Under the pieces are notes generated by a model. It was not told the origin of the DNA, searched no databases, and was given only the letters and a program-made list of their open reading frames with translations. 64,000 nucleotides of DNA. It comes from Galeopsis tetrahit. Its lineage: Eukaryota; Streptophyta; Magnoliopsida; Lamiales; Lamiaceae. Shown piece after piece: positions 9,200 to 21,472 of this stretch. How positions within the stretch are numbered: position 1 is the stretch's first letter; each line of letters begins with the position of its first letter. The DNA is taken from positions 24,240,066 to 24,304,065 of the forward strand of contig OY776124.1 in the NCBI GenBank assembly GCA_963675135.1, in the 5' to 3' direction. Position numbers and translations under genes: made by a program.

Positions 9200-10160
9200 T
9201 TAGAACAAAGAAGTATTGGTAATGGTTAACTCTTTGCAACTCTTGAAACTTTTGAAAAGTAGAGAATGAGAGAAACGAAGAAAGTGCGTTTTCACATTAG
9301 AGTGAGCATAAACTCTCACTAACGAGTGTAGTTTTGTGATAATTAAAGACAAAATAATGTTTTCTTGGTAACTAATCACTAAATCTTCGTATTTATCGAA
9401 TCTTAATTTCACTATCAACATGTTGGAAAAAACAACTTTAGAACAAAGATGTATTGGTAATGGTTAACTCTTTTCAATTCTTGAGTCTTTTGAAAAATAG
9501 AGAATGAGGAAATTGAAGAAAGTGCGTTTTCACATTAGAATGAGCATAAACTCTCACTAACGAGTGTAGTTTTGTGATAATTAAAGATAAAATAATGTTT
9601 TCTTGGTAACTAATCACTAAATCTTCGTATTTGTCGAATCTTAATTTCACTATCAACGTGTTGGACAAAACAAGAACTTTAGAATAAAGATGTATTGGTA
9701 ATGGTTAACTCTTTGCAATTCTTGAGTCTTTTGAAAAATAGAGAATGAGGGAATTGAAGAAAGTGCGTTTTCACATTAGAATGAGCATAAACTCTCACTA
9801 ACGAGTGTAGTTTTGTGATAATTAAAGACAAAATAATGTTTTCTTGGTAACTAATCACTAAATCTTCGTATTTGTCGAATCTAAATTTCGATATCAACGT
9901 GTTGGACAAAACAAGAACTTTAGAACAAAGAAGTATTGGTAATGGTTAACTCTTTTCAACTCTTGAAACTTTTGATAAGTAGAGAATGAGAGAAACGAAG
10001 AAAGTGCGTTTTCACATTAGAGTGAGCATAAACTCTAACAAACGAATGTAATTTTGTGATAATTAAAGACAAAATAATGTTTTCTTGGTATCTAATCACT
10101 AAATCAACGTATTTGTCGAATCTAAATTTCGATATCAACGTGTTGGACAAAACAAGAACT
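9200..10160. repeat. HOR unit 4: 4-mer A-B-C-[D/M] (961 bp)
   Basis: A (238 bp, 3-bp deletion), B, C and a hybrid that starts where D is expected but ends as M (ggtatctaatc, aaatcaacg, TTCG tail), then returns to A. It equals a canonical unit that has lost nine monomer lengths by exchange between D and M. The same 4-mer occurs at 36165, 48677 and 52773. Confidence 0.9.
9920..10160. repeat. Hybrid monomer D/M
   Basis: The copy follows C, so a D is expected, but the second half is M. D and M share ctcttttcaactc and acaaacgaatg, so the crossover falls somewhere in their common first half. Further D/M hybrids are at 36885-37125, 41942-42182, 44583-44823, 49400-49640 and 53493-53733. This copy also has the private tttgataagtag near 9975. 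Confidence 0.85.
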
Positions 10161-10398
10161 TTAGAACAAAGAAGTATTGGTAATGGTTAACTCTTTGCAA
10201 CTCTTGAAACTTTTGAAAAGTAGAGAATGAGAGAAACGAAGAAAGTGCGTTTTCACATTAGAGTGAGCATAAACTCTCACTAACGAGTGTAGTTTTGTGA
10301 TAATTAAAGACAAAATAATGTTTTCTTGGTAACTAATCACTAAATCTTCGTATTTATCGAATCTTAATTTCACTATCAACATGTTGGAAAAAACAACT

Positions 10399-10639
10399 TT
10401 AGAACAAAGATGTATTGGTAAGGGTTAACTCTTTTCAATTCTTGAGTCTTTTGAAAAATAGAGAATGAGGAAATTGAAGAAAGTGCGTTTTCACATTAGA
10501 ATGAGCATAAACTCTCACTAACGAGTGTAGTTTTGTGATAATTAAAGACAAAATAATGTTTTCTTGGTAACTAATCACTAAATCTTCGTATTTGTCGAAT
10601 CTAAATTTCGATATCAACGTGTTGGACAAAACAAGAACT
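10399..10639. repeat. Hybrid monomer B/E (or B/C-type tail) with ggtaagggttaac
   Basis: It follows A and starts as B (ctcttttcaattc, gaggaaattgaag) but lacks the B marker aaagataaaa, has the TTCG tail, and is followed by F, so C, D and E are skipped. A marker ggtaagggttaac (aag instead of aat) is carried in all copies: 13045, 16414, 21711, 24117, 37364, 42421, 45062, 53972 and 55657. The shared marker indicates one original event that then spread by amplification. Confidence 0.86.
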
Positions 10640-11361
10640 TTAGAACAAAGAAGTATTGGTAATGGTTAACTCTTTGCAACTCGTGAAAATTTTGAAAAGT
10701 AGAGAATGAGAGAAACGAAGAAAGTGCGTTTTCACATTAGAGTGAGCATAAACTCTCACTAACGAGTGTAATTTTGTGATAATTAAAGACAAAATAATGT
10801 TTTCTTGGTAACTAATCACTAAATCTTCGTATTTATCGAATCTTAATTTCACTATCAACGTGTTGGAAAAAACAACAACTTTAGAACAAAGATGTATTGG
10901 TAATGGTTAACTCTTTGCAATTCTTGAGTCTTTTGAAAATAGAGAATGAGGGAATTGAAGAAAGTGCGTTTTCACATTAGAATTAGCATAAACTCTCACT
11001 AACGAGTGTAGTTTTGTGATAATTAAAGACAAAATAATGTTTTCTTGGTAACTAATCACTAAATCTTCGTATTTGTCGAATCTAAATTTCGATATCAACG
11101 TGTTGGACAAAACAAGAACTTTAGAACCAAGAAGTATTGGTAATGTTTAACTCTTTGCAACTCTTGAAAGTTTTGAAAAGTAGAGAATGAGAGAAACGAA
11201 GAAAGTGCGTTTTCACGTTAGAGTGAGCATAAACTCTCACTAACGAGTGTAATTTTGTGATAATTAAAGACAAAATAATGTTTTCTTGGTAACTAATCAC
11301 TAAATCTTCGTATTTATCGAATCTTAATTTCACTATCAACGTGTTGGAAAAAACAACAACT

Positions 11362-11602
11362 TTAGAACAAAGATGTATTGGTAATGGTTAACTCTTTGCA
11401 ATTCTTGAGTCTTTTGAAAAATAGAGAATGAGAGAAACGAAGAAAGTGCGTTTTCACATTAGAGTGAGCATAAACTCTCACTAACGAGTGTAATTTTGTG
11501 ATAATTAAAGACAAAATAATGTTTTCTTGGTAACTAATCACTAAATCTTCGTATTTATCGAATCTTAATTTCACTATCAACGTGTTGGAAAAAACAACAA
11601 CT
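11362..11602. repeat. Hybrid monomer I/F with a crossover mapped to about 11 bp
   Basis: The first part is X (gatg head, gcaattcttgag, aaaaatag) as expected for I after H. From 11433 it is Y (gagaaacg, agagtgagc, gtgtaatt, TTCA tail) and is followed by G, as F would be. The last X-specific base is at 11421 and the first Y-specific base at 11433, so the switch lies in the shared tract tagagaatgag. Confidence 0.85.
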
Positions 11603-12565
11603 TTAGAACAAAGATGTATTGGTAATGGTTAACTCTTTGCAATTCTTGAGTCTTTTGAAAATAGAGAATGAGGGAATTGAAGAAAGTGCGTTTTCACATT
11701 AGAATGAGCATAAACTCTCACTAACGAGTGTAGTTTTGTGATAATTAAAGACAAAATAATGTTTTCTTGGTAACTAATCACTAAATCTTCGTATTTATCT
11801 AATCTAAATTTCGCTATCAACGTGTTGGACAAAACAAGAACTTTAGAACAAAGAAGTATTGGTGATGGTTAACTCTTTGCAACTCTTGAAAGTTTTGAAA
11901 AGTAGAGAATGAGAGAAACGAAGAAAGTGCGTTTTCACATTAGAGTGAGCATAAACTCTCACTAACGAGTGTAATTTTGTGATAATTAAAGACAAAATAA
12001 TGTTTTCTTGGTAACTAATCACTAAATCTTCGTATTTATCGAATCTTAATTTCACTATCAACGTGTTGGAAAAAACAACAACTTTAGAACAAAGATGTAT
12101 TGGTAATGGTTAACTCTTTGCAATTCTTGAGTCTTTTGAAAAATAGAGAATGAGGGAATTGAAGAAAGTACGTTTTCACATTAGAATGAGCATAAACTCT
12201 CACTAACGAGTGTAGTTTTGTGATAATTAAAGACAAAATAATGTTTTCTTGGTAACTAATCACTAAATCTTCGTATTTGTCGAATCTAAATTTCGATATC
12301 AATGTGTTGGACAAAACAAGAACTTTAGAACAAAGAAGTATTGGTAATGGTTAACTCTTTTCAACTCTTGAAACTTTTGAAAAGTAGAGAATGAGAGAAA
12401 CGAAGAAAGTGCGTTTTCACATTAGAGTGAGCATAAACTCTAACAAACGAATGTAATTTTGTGATAATTAAAGACAAAATAATGTTTTCTTGGTATCTAA
12501 TCACTAAATCAACGTATTTGTCGAATCTAAATTTCGATATCAACGTGTTGGACAAAACAAGAACT

Positions 12566-12806
12566 TTAGAACAAAGAAGTATTGGTAATGGTTAACTCTT
12601 TGCAACTCTTGAAACTTTTGAAAAGTAGAGAATGAGAGAAACGAAGAAAGTGCGTTTTCACATTAGAGTGAGCATAAACTCTAACAAACGAATGTAATTT
12701 TGTGATAATTAAAGACAAAATAATGTTTTCTTGGTATCTAATCACTAAATCAACGTATTTGTCGAATCTAAATTTCGATATCAACGTGTTGGACAAAACA
12801 AGAACT
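12566..12806. repeat. Hybrid monomer A/M
   Basis: It follows M and starts as A (ctctttgcaactc) but has ctctaacaaacg, ggtatctaatc and aaatcaacg of M, then the TTCG tail, and is followed by a normal A. It is therefore a near-copy of the M just before it, differing mainly at ctctttgc versus ctcttttc. A second A/M lies at 23638-23878 in the same I-M-A/M-A context. Confidence 0.85.
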
Positions 12807-15800
12807 TTAGAACAAAGAAGTATTGGTAATGGTTAACTCTTTGCAACTCTTGAAACTTTTGAAAAGTAGAGAATGAGAGAAACGAAGAAAGTGCGTTTTC
12901 ACATTAGAGTGAGCATAAACTCTCACTAACGAGTGTAGTTTTGTGATAATTAAAGACAAAATAATGTTTTCTTGGTAACTAATAACTAAATCTTCGTATT
13001 TATCGAATCTTAATTTCACTATCAACATGTTGGAAAAAACAACTTTAGAACAAAGATGTATTGGTAAGGGTTAACTCTTTTCAATTCTTGAGTCTTTTGA
13101 AAAATCGAGAATGAGGAAATTGAAGAAAGTGCGTTTTCACATTAGAATGAGCATAAACTCTCACTAACGAGTGTAGTTTTGTGATAATTAAAGACAAAAT
13201 AATGTTTTCTTGGTAACTAATCACTAAATCTTCGTATTTGTCGAATCTAAATTTCGATATCAACGTGTTGGACAAAACAAGAACTTTAGAACAAAGAAGT
13301 ATTGGTAATGGTTAACTCTTTGCAACTCGTGAAAATTTTGAAAAGTAGAGAATGAGAGAAACGAAGAAAGTGCGTTTTCACATTAGAGTGAGCATAAACT
13401 CTCACTAACGAGTGTAATTTTGTGATAATTAAAGACAAAATAATGTTTTCTTGGTAACTAATCACTAAATCTTCGTATTTATCGAATCTTAATTTCACTA
13501 TCAACGTGTTGGAAAAAACAACAACTTTAGAACAAAGATGTATTGGTAATGGTTAACTCTTTGCAATTCTTGAGTCTTTTGAAAATAGAGAATGAGGGAA
13601 TTGAAGAAAGTGCGTTTTCACATTAGAATTAGCATAAACTCTCACTAACGAGTGTAGTTTTGTGATAATTAAAGACAAAATAATGTTTTCTTGGTAACTA
13701 ATCACTAAATCTTCGTATTTGTCGAATCTAAATTTCGATATCAACGTGTTGGACAAAACAAGAACTTTAGAACCAAGAAGTATTGGTAATGTTTAACTCT
13801 TTGCAACTCTTGAAAGTTTTGAAAAGTAGAGAATGAGAGAAACGAAGAAAGTGCGTTTTCACGTTAGAGTGAGCATAAACTCTCACTAACGAGTGTAATT
13901 TTGTGATAATTAAAGACAAAATAATGTTTTCTTGGTAACTAATCACTAAATCTTCGTATTTATCGAATCTTAATTTCACTATCAACGTGTTGGAAAAAAC
14001 AACAACTTTAGAACAAAGATGTATTGGTAATGGTTAACTCTTTGCAATTCTTGAGTCTTTTGAAAAATAGAGAATGAGGGAATTGAAGAAAGTGCGTTTT
14101 CACATTAGAATGAGCATAAACTCTCACTAACGAGTGTAGTTTTGTGATAATTAAAGACAAAATAATGTTTTCTTGGTAACTAATCACTAAATCTTCGTAT
14201 TTGTCGAATCTAAATTTCGATATCAACGTGTTGGACAAAACAAGAACTTTAGAACAAAGAAGTATTGGTAATGGTTAACTCTTTGCAACTCGTGAAAATT
14301 TTGAAAAGTAGAGAATGAGAGAAACGAAGAAAGTGCGTTTTCACATTAGAGTGAGCATAAACTCTCACTAACGAGTGTAATTTTGTGATAATTAAAGACA
14401 AAATAATGTTTTCTTGGTAACTAATCACTAAATCTTCGTATTTATCGAATCTTAATTTCACTATCAACGTGTTGGAAAAAACAACAACTTTAGAACAAAG
14501 ATGTATTGGTAATGGTTAACTCTTTGCAATTCTTGAGTCTTTTGAAAATAGAGAATGAGGGAATTGAAGAAAGTGCGTTTTCACATTAGAATTAGCATAA
14601 ACTCTCACTAACGAGTGTAGTTTTGTGATAATTAAAGACAAAATAATGTTTTCTTGGTAACTAATCACTAAATCTTCGTATTTGTCGAATCTAAATTTCG
14701 ATATCAACGTGTTGGACAAAACAAGAACTTTAGAACCAAGAAGTATTGGTAATGTTTAACTCTTTGCAACTCTTGAAAGTTTTGAAAAGTAGAGAATGAG
14801 AGAAACGAAGAAAGTGCGTTTTCACGTTAGAGTGAGCATAAACTCTCACTAACGAGTGTAATTTTGTGATAATTAAAGACAAAATAATGTTTTCTTGGTA
14901 ACTAATCACTAAATCTTCGTATTTATCGAATCTTAATTTCACTATCAACGTGTTGGAAAAAACAACAACTTTAGAACAAAGATGTATTGGTAATGGTTAA
15001 CTCTTTGCAATTCTTGAGTCTTTTGAAAAATAGAGAATGAGGGAATTGAAGAAAGTGCGTTTTCACATTAGAATGAGCATAAACTCTCACTAACGAGTGT
15101 AGTTTTGTGATAATTAAAGACAAAATAATGTTTTCTTGGTAACTAATCACTAAATCTTCGTATTTGTCGAATCTAAATTTCGATATCAACGTGTTGGACA
15201 AAACAAGAACTTTAGAACAAAGAAGTATTGGTAATGGTTAACTCTTTGCAACTCGTGAAAATTTTGAAAAGTAGAGAATGAGAGAAACGAAGAAAGTGCG
15301 TTTTCACATTAGAGTGAGCATAAACTCTCACTAACGAGTGTAATTTTGTGATAATTAAAGACAAAATAATGTTTTCTTGGTAACTAATCACTAAATCTTC
15401 GTATTTATCGAATCTTAATTTCACTATCAACGTGTTGGAAAAAACAACAACTTTAGAACAAAGATGTATTGGTAATGGTTAACTCTTTGCAATTCTTGAG
15501 TCTTTTGAAAAATAGAGAATGAGGAAATTGAAGAAAGTGCGTTTTCACATTAGAATGAGCATAAACTCTCACTAACGAGTGTAGTTTTGTGATAATTAAA
15601 GACAAAATAATGTTTTCTTGGTAACTAATCACTAAATCTTCGTATTTGTCGAATCTTAATTTCACTATCAACGTGTTGGACAAAACAGGAACTTTAGAAC
15701 AAAGATGTATTGGTAATGGTTAACTCTTTGCAATTCTTGAGTCTTTTGAAAAATAGAGAATGAGGGAATTGAAGAAAGTGCGTTTTCACATTAGAATGAG

Positions 15801-16175
15801 CATAAACTCTCAATAACGAGTGTAGTTTTGTGATAATTAAAGACAAAATAATGTTTTCTTGGTAACTAATCACTAAATCTTCGTATTTGTCGAATCTAAA
15901 TTTCGATATCAACGTGTTGGACAAAACAAGAACTTTAGAACAAAGAAGTATTGGTAATGGTTAACTCTTTTCAACTCTTGAAACTTTTGAAAAGTAGAGA
16001 ATGAGAGAAACGAAGAAAGTGCGTTTTCACATTAGAGTGAGCATAAACTCTAACAAACGAATGTAATTTTGTGATAATTAAAGACAAAATAATGTTTTCT
16101 TGGTATCTAATCACTAAATCAACGTATTTGTCGAATCTAAATTTCGATATCAACGTGTTGGACAAAACAAGAACT
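12807..16175. repeat. HOR unit 6: 14-mer A-[B/E]-F-G-H-I-[J/F]-G-H-I-J-K-L-M (3369 bp)
   Basis: Monomers start at 12807, 13045, 13286, 13527, 13767, 14008, 14249, 14490, 14730, 14971, 15212, 15453, 15694 and 15935. A four-monomer block of 963 bp, F-G-H-I, is present twice (13286-14248 and 14249-15211). The unit is repeated with the same composition by unit 7. Private changes include aataactaaatc near 12983 and aaatcgagaatg near 13107. Confidence 0.9.
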
Positions 16176-19100
16176 TTAGAACAAAGAAGTATTGGTAATG
16201 GTTAACTCTTTGCAACTCTTGAAACTTTTGAAAAGTAGAGAATGAGAGAAACGAAGAAAGTGCGTTTTCACATTAGAGTGAGCATAAACTCTCACTAACG
16301 AGTGTAGTTTTGTGATAATTAAAGACAAAATAATGTTTTCTTGGTAACTAATCACTAAATCTTCGTATTTATCGAATCTTAATTTCACTATCAACATGTT
16401 GGAAAAAACAACTTTAGAACAAAGATGTATTGGTAAGGGTTAACTCTTTTCAATTCTTGAGTCTTTTGAAAAATAGAGAATGAGGAAATTGAAGAAAGTG
16501 CGTTTTCACATTAGAATGAGCATAAACTCTCACTAACGAGTGTAGTTTTGTGATAATTAAAGACAAAATAATGTTTTCTTGGTAACTAATCACTAAATCT
16601 TCGTATTTGTCGAATCTAAATTTCGATATCAACGTGTTGGACAAAACAAGAACTTTAGAACAAAGAAGTATTGGTAATGGTTAACTCTTTGCAACTCGTG
16701 AAAATTTTGAAAAGTAGAGAATGAGAGAAACGAAGAAAGTGCGTTTTCACATTAGAGTGAGCATAAACTCTCACTAACGAGTGTAATTTTGTGATAATTA
16801 AAGACAAAATAATGTTTTCTTGGTAACTAATCACTAAATCTTCGTATTTATCGAATCTTAATTTCACTATCAACGTGTTGGAAAAAACAACAACTTTAGA
16901 ACAAAGATGTATTGGTAATGGTTAACTCTTTGCAATTCTTGAGTCTTTTGAAAATAGAGAATGAGGGAATTGAAGAAAGTGCGTTTTCACATTAGAATTA
17001 GCATAAACTCTCACTAACGAGTGTAGTTTTGTGATAATTAAAGACAAAATAATGTTTTCTTGGTAACTAATCACTAAATCTTCGTATTTGTCGAATCTAA
17101 ATTTCGATATCAACGTGTTGGACAAAACAAGAACTTTAGAACCAAGAAGTATTGGTAATGTTTAACTCTTTGCAACTCTTGAAAGTTTTGAAAAGTAGAG
17201 AATGAGAGAAACGAAGAAAGTGCGTTTTCACGTTAGAGTGAGCATAAACTCTCACTAACGAGTGTAATTTTGTGATAATTAAAGACAAAATAATGTTTTC
17301 TTGGTAACTAATCACTAAATCTTCGTATTTATCGAATCTTAATTTCACTATCAACGTGTTGGAAAAAACAACAACTTTAGAACAAAGATGTATTGGTAAT
17401 GGTTAACTCTTTGCAATTCTTGAGTCTTTTGAAAAATAGAGAATGAGGGAATTGAAGAAAGTGCGTTTTCACATTAGAATGAGCATAAACTCTCACTAAC
17501 GAGTGTAGTTTTGTGATAATTAAAGACAAAATAATGTTTTCTTGGTAACTAATCACTAAATCTTCGTATTTGTCGAATCTAAATTTCGATATCAACGTGT
17601 TGGACAAAACAAGAACTTTAGAACAAAGAAGTATTGGTAATGGTTAACTCTTTGCAACTCGTGAAAATTTTGAAAAGTAGAGAATGAGAGAAACGAAGAA
17701 AGTGCGTTTTCACATTAGAGTGAGCATAAACTCTCACTAACGAGTGTAATTTTGTGATAATTAAAGACAAAATAATGTTTTCTTGGTAACTAATCACTAA
17801 ATCTTCGTATTTATCGAATCTTAATTTCACTATCAACGTGTTGGAAAAAACAACAACTTTAGAACAAAGATGTATTGGTAATGGTTAACTCTTTGCAATT
17901 CTTGAGTCTTTTGAAAATAGAGAATGAGGGAATTGAAGAAAGTGCGTTTTCACATTAGAATTAGCATAAACTCTCACTAACGAGTGTAGTTTTGTGATAA
18001 TTAAAGACAAAATAATGTTTTCTTGGTAACTAATCACTAAATCTTCGTATTTGTCGAATCTAAATTTCGATATCAACGTGTTGGACAAAACAAGAACTTT
18101 AGAACCAAGAAGTATTGGTAATGTTTAACTCTTTGCAACTCTTGAAAGTTTTGAAAAGTAGAGAATGAGAGAAACGAAGAAAGTGCGTTTTCACGTTAGA
18201 GTGAACATAAACTCTCACTAACGAGTGTAATTTTGTGATAATTAAAGACAAAATAATGTTTTCTTGGTAACTAATCACTAAATCTTCGTATTTATCGAAT
18301 CTTAATTTCACTATCAACGTGTTGGAAAAAACAACAACTTTAGAACAAAGATGTATTGGTAATGGTTAACTCTTTGCAATTCTTGAGTCTTTTCAAAAAT
18401 AGAGAATGAGGGAATTGAAGAAAGTGCGTTTTCACATTAGAATGAGCATAAACTCTCACTAACGAGTGTAGTTTTGTGATAATTAAAGACAAAATAATGT
18501 TTTCTTGGTAACTAATCACTAAATCTTCGTATTTGTCGAATCTAAATTTCGATATCAACGTGTTGGACAAAACAAGAACTTTAGAACAAAGAAGTATTGG
18601 TAATGGTTAACTCTTTGCAACTCGTGAAAATTTTGAAAAGTAGAGAATGAGAGAAACGAAGAAAGTGCGTTTTCACATTAGAGTGAGCATAAACTCTCAC
18701 TAACGAGTGTAATTTTGTGATAATTAAAGACAAAATAATGTTTTCTTGGTAACTAATCACTAAATCTTCGTATTTATCGAATCTTAATTTCACTATCAAC
18801 GTGTTGGAAAAAACAACAACTTTAGAACAAAGATGTATTGGTAATGGTTAACTCTTTGCAATTCTTGAGTCTTTTGAAAAATAGAGAATGAGGAAATTGA
18901 AGAAAGTGCGTTTTCACATTAGAATGAGCATAAACTCTCACTAACGAGTGTAGTTTTGTGATAATTAAAGACAAAATAATGTTTTCTTGGTAACTAATCA
19001 CTAAATCTTCGTATTTGTCGAATCTTAATTTCACTATCAACGTGTTGGACAAAACAGGAACTTTAGAACAAAGATGTATTGGTAATGGTTAACTCTTTGC

Positions 19101-19544
19101 AATTCTTGAGTCTTTTGAAAAATAGAGAATGAGGGAATTGAAGAAAGTGCGTTTTCACATTAGAATGAGCATAAACTCTCAATAACGAGTGTAGTTTTGT
19201 GATAATTAAAGACAAAATAATGTTTTCTTGGTAACTAATCACTAAATCTTCGTATTTGTCGAATCTAAATTTCGATATCAACGTGTTGGACAAAACAAGA
19301 ACTTTAGAACAAAGAAGTATTGGTAATGGTTAACTCTTTTCAACTCTTGAAACTTTTGAAAAGTAGAGAATGAGAGAAACGAAGAAAGTGCGTTTTCACA
19401 TTAGAGTGAGCATAAACTCTCACAAACGAATGTAATTTTGTGATAATTAAAGACAAAATAATGTTTTCTTGGTAACTAATCACTAAATCAACGTATTTGT
19501 CGAATCTAAATTTCGATATCAACGTTTTGGACAAAACAAGAACT
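16176..19544. repeat. HOR unit 7: 14-mer, tandem copy of unit 6 (3369 bp)
   Basis: It has the same length and monomer order as 12807-16175, with monomers at 16176, 16414, 16655, 16896, 17136, 17377, 17618, 17859, 18099, 18340, 18581, 18822, 19063 and 19304. Differences are few: gtgaacataaac in H near 18204 and gtcttttcaaaaatag in I near 18394. The final M differs, keeping ggtaactaatc and ending caacgtttt, so the last monomer belongs to the units-1-and-2 lineage. Confidence 0.9.
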
Positions 19545-21472
19545 TTAGAACAAAGAAGTATTGGTAATGGTTAACTCTTTGCAACTCTTGAAACTTTTGA
19601 AAAGTAGAGAATGAGAGAAACGAAGAAAGTGCGTTTTCACATTAGAGTGAGCATAAACTCTCACTAACGAGTGTAGTTTTGTGATAATTAAAGACAAAAT
19701 AATGTTTTCTTGGTAACTAATCACTAAATCTTCGTATTTATCGAATCTTAATTTCACTATCAACATGTTGGAAAAAACAACAACTTTAGAACAAAGATGT
19801 ATTGGTAATGGTTAACTCTTTTCAATTCTTGAGTCTTTTGAAAAATAGAGAATGAGGAAATTGAAGAAAGTGCGTTTTCACATTAGAATGAGCATAAACT
19901 CTCACTAACGAGTGTAGTTTTGTGATAATTAAAGATAAAATAATGTTTTCTTGGTAACTAATCACTAAATCTTCGTATTTGTCGAATCTTAATTTCACTA
20001 TCAACGTGTTGGACAAAACAAGAACTTTAGAACAAAGATGTATTGGTAATGGTTAACTCTTTGCAATTCTTGAGTCTTTTGAAAAATAGAGAATGAGGGA
20101 ATTGAAGAAAGTGCGTTTTCACATTAGAATGAGCATAAACTCTCACTAACGAGTGTAGTTTTGTGATAATTAAAGACAAAATAATGTTTTCTTGGTAACT
20201 AATCACTAAATCTTCGTATTTGTCGAATCTAAATTTCGATATCAACGTGTTGGACAAAACAAGAACTTTAGAACAAAGAAGTATTGATAATGGTTAACTC
20301 TTTTCAACTCTTGAAACTTTTGAAAAGTAGAGAATGAGAGAAACGAAGAAAGTGCGTTTTCACATTAGAGTGAGCATAAACTCTCACAAACGAATGTAAT
20401 TTTGTGATAATTAAAGACAAAATAATGTTTTCTTGGTAACTAATCACTAAATCTTCGTATTTATCGAATCTTAATTTCACTATCAACGTGTTGGAAAAAA
20501 CAACAACTTTAGAACAAAGATGTATTGGTAATGGTTAACTCTTTGCAATTCTTGAGTCTTTTGAAAAATAGAGAATGAGGGAATTGAAGAAAGTGCGTTT
20601 TCACATTAGAATGAGCATAAACTCTCACTAACGAGTGTAGTTTTGTGATAATTAAAGACAAAATAATGTTTTCTTTGTAACTAATCACTAAATCTTCGTA
20701 TTTGTCGAATCTAAATTTCGATATCAACGTGTTGGACAAAACAAGAACTTTAGAACAAAAAAGTATTGGTAATGGTTAACTCTTTGCAACTCGTGAAAAT
20801 TTTGAAAAGTAGAGAATGAGAGAAACGAAGAAAGTGCGTTTTCACATTAGAGTGAGCATAAACTCTCACTAATGAGTGTAATTTTGTGATAATTAAAGAC
20901 AAAATAATGTTTTCTTGGTAACTAATCACTAAATCTTCGTATTTATCGAATCTTAATTTCACTATCAACGTGTTGGAAAAAACAACAACTTTAGAACAAA
21001 GATGTATTGGTAATGGTTAACTCTTTGCAATTCTTGAGTCTTTTGAAAAATAGAGAATGAGGGAATTGAAGAAAGTACGTTTTCACATTAGAATGAGCAT
21101 AAACTCTCACTAACGAGTGTAGTTTTGTGATAATTAAAGACAAAATAATGTTTTCTTGGTAACTAATCACTAAATCTTCGTATTTGTCGAATCTAAATTT
21201 CGATATCAATGTGTTGGACAAAACAAGAACTTTAGAACAAAGAAGTATTGGTAATGGTTAATTCTTTTCAACTCTTGAAACTTTTGAAAAGTAGAGAATG
21301 AGAGAAACGAAGAAAGTGCGTTTTCACATTAGAGTGAGCATAAACTCTAACAAACGAATGTAATTTTGTGATAATTAAAGACAAAATAATGTTTTCTTGG
21401 TATCTAATCACTAAATCAACGTATTTGTCGAATCTAAATTTCGATATCAACGTGTTGGACAAAACAAGAACT
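19545..21472. repeat. HOR unit 8: 8-mer A-B-C-D-E-F-I-M (1928 bp)
   Basis: Monomers start at 19545, 19786, 20027, 20268, 20509, 20750, 20991 and 21232. A to F follow the units-1-and-2 lineage (aaagataaaa in B, tctttgtaac in E, acaaaaaagta in F). F then leads into I (gaaagtacg, caatgtg) and I leads into M, so G-H and J-K-L are both missing. M has ggttaattc near 21260, shared with the M at 23397. Confidence 0.88.

Larger units (their letters stand above)
10161..12806. repeat. HOR unit 5: 11-mer A-[B/E]-F-G-H-[I/F]-G-H-I-M-[A/M] (2646 bp)
   Basis: Monomers start at 10161, 10399, 10640, 10881, 11121, 11362, 11603, 11843, 12084, 12325 and 12566. It mixes lineages: the first G-H pair has the agaattagc and accaag markers, while the second G-H pair (11603, 11843) has the ggtgatgg and tttcgctatc markers of units 1 and 2. 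J, K and L are missing between I and M, and the A/M hybrid adds an extra near-copy of M. Confidence 0.87.
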
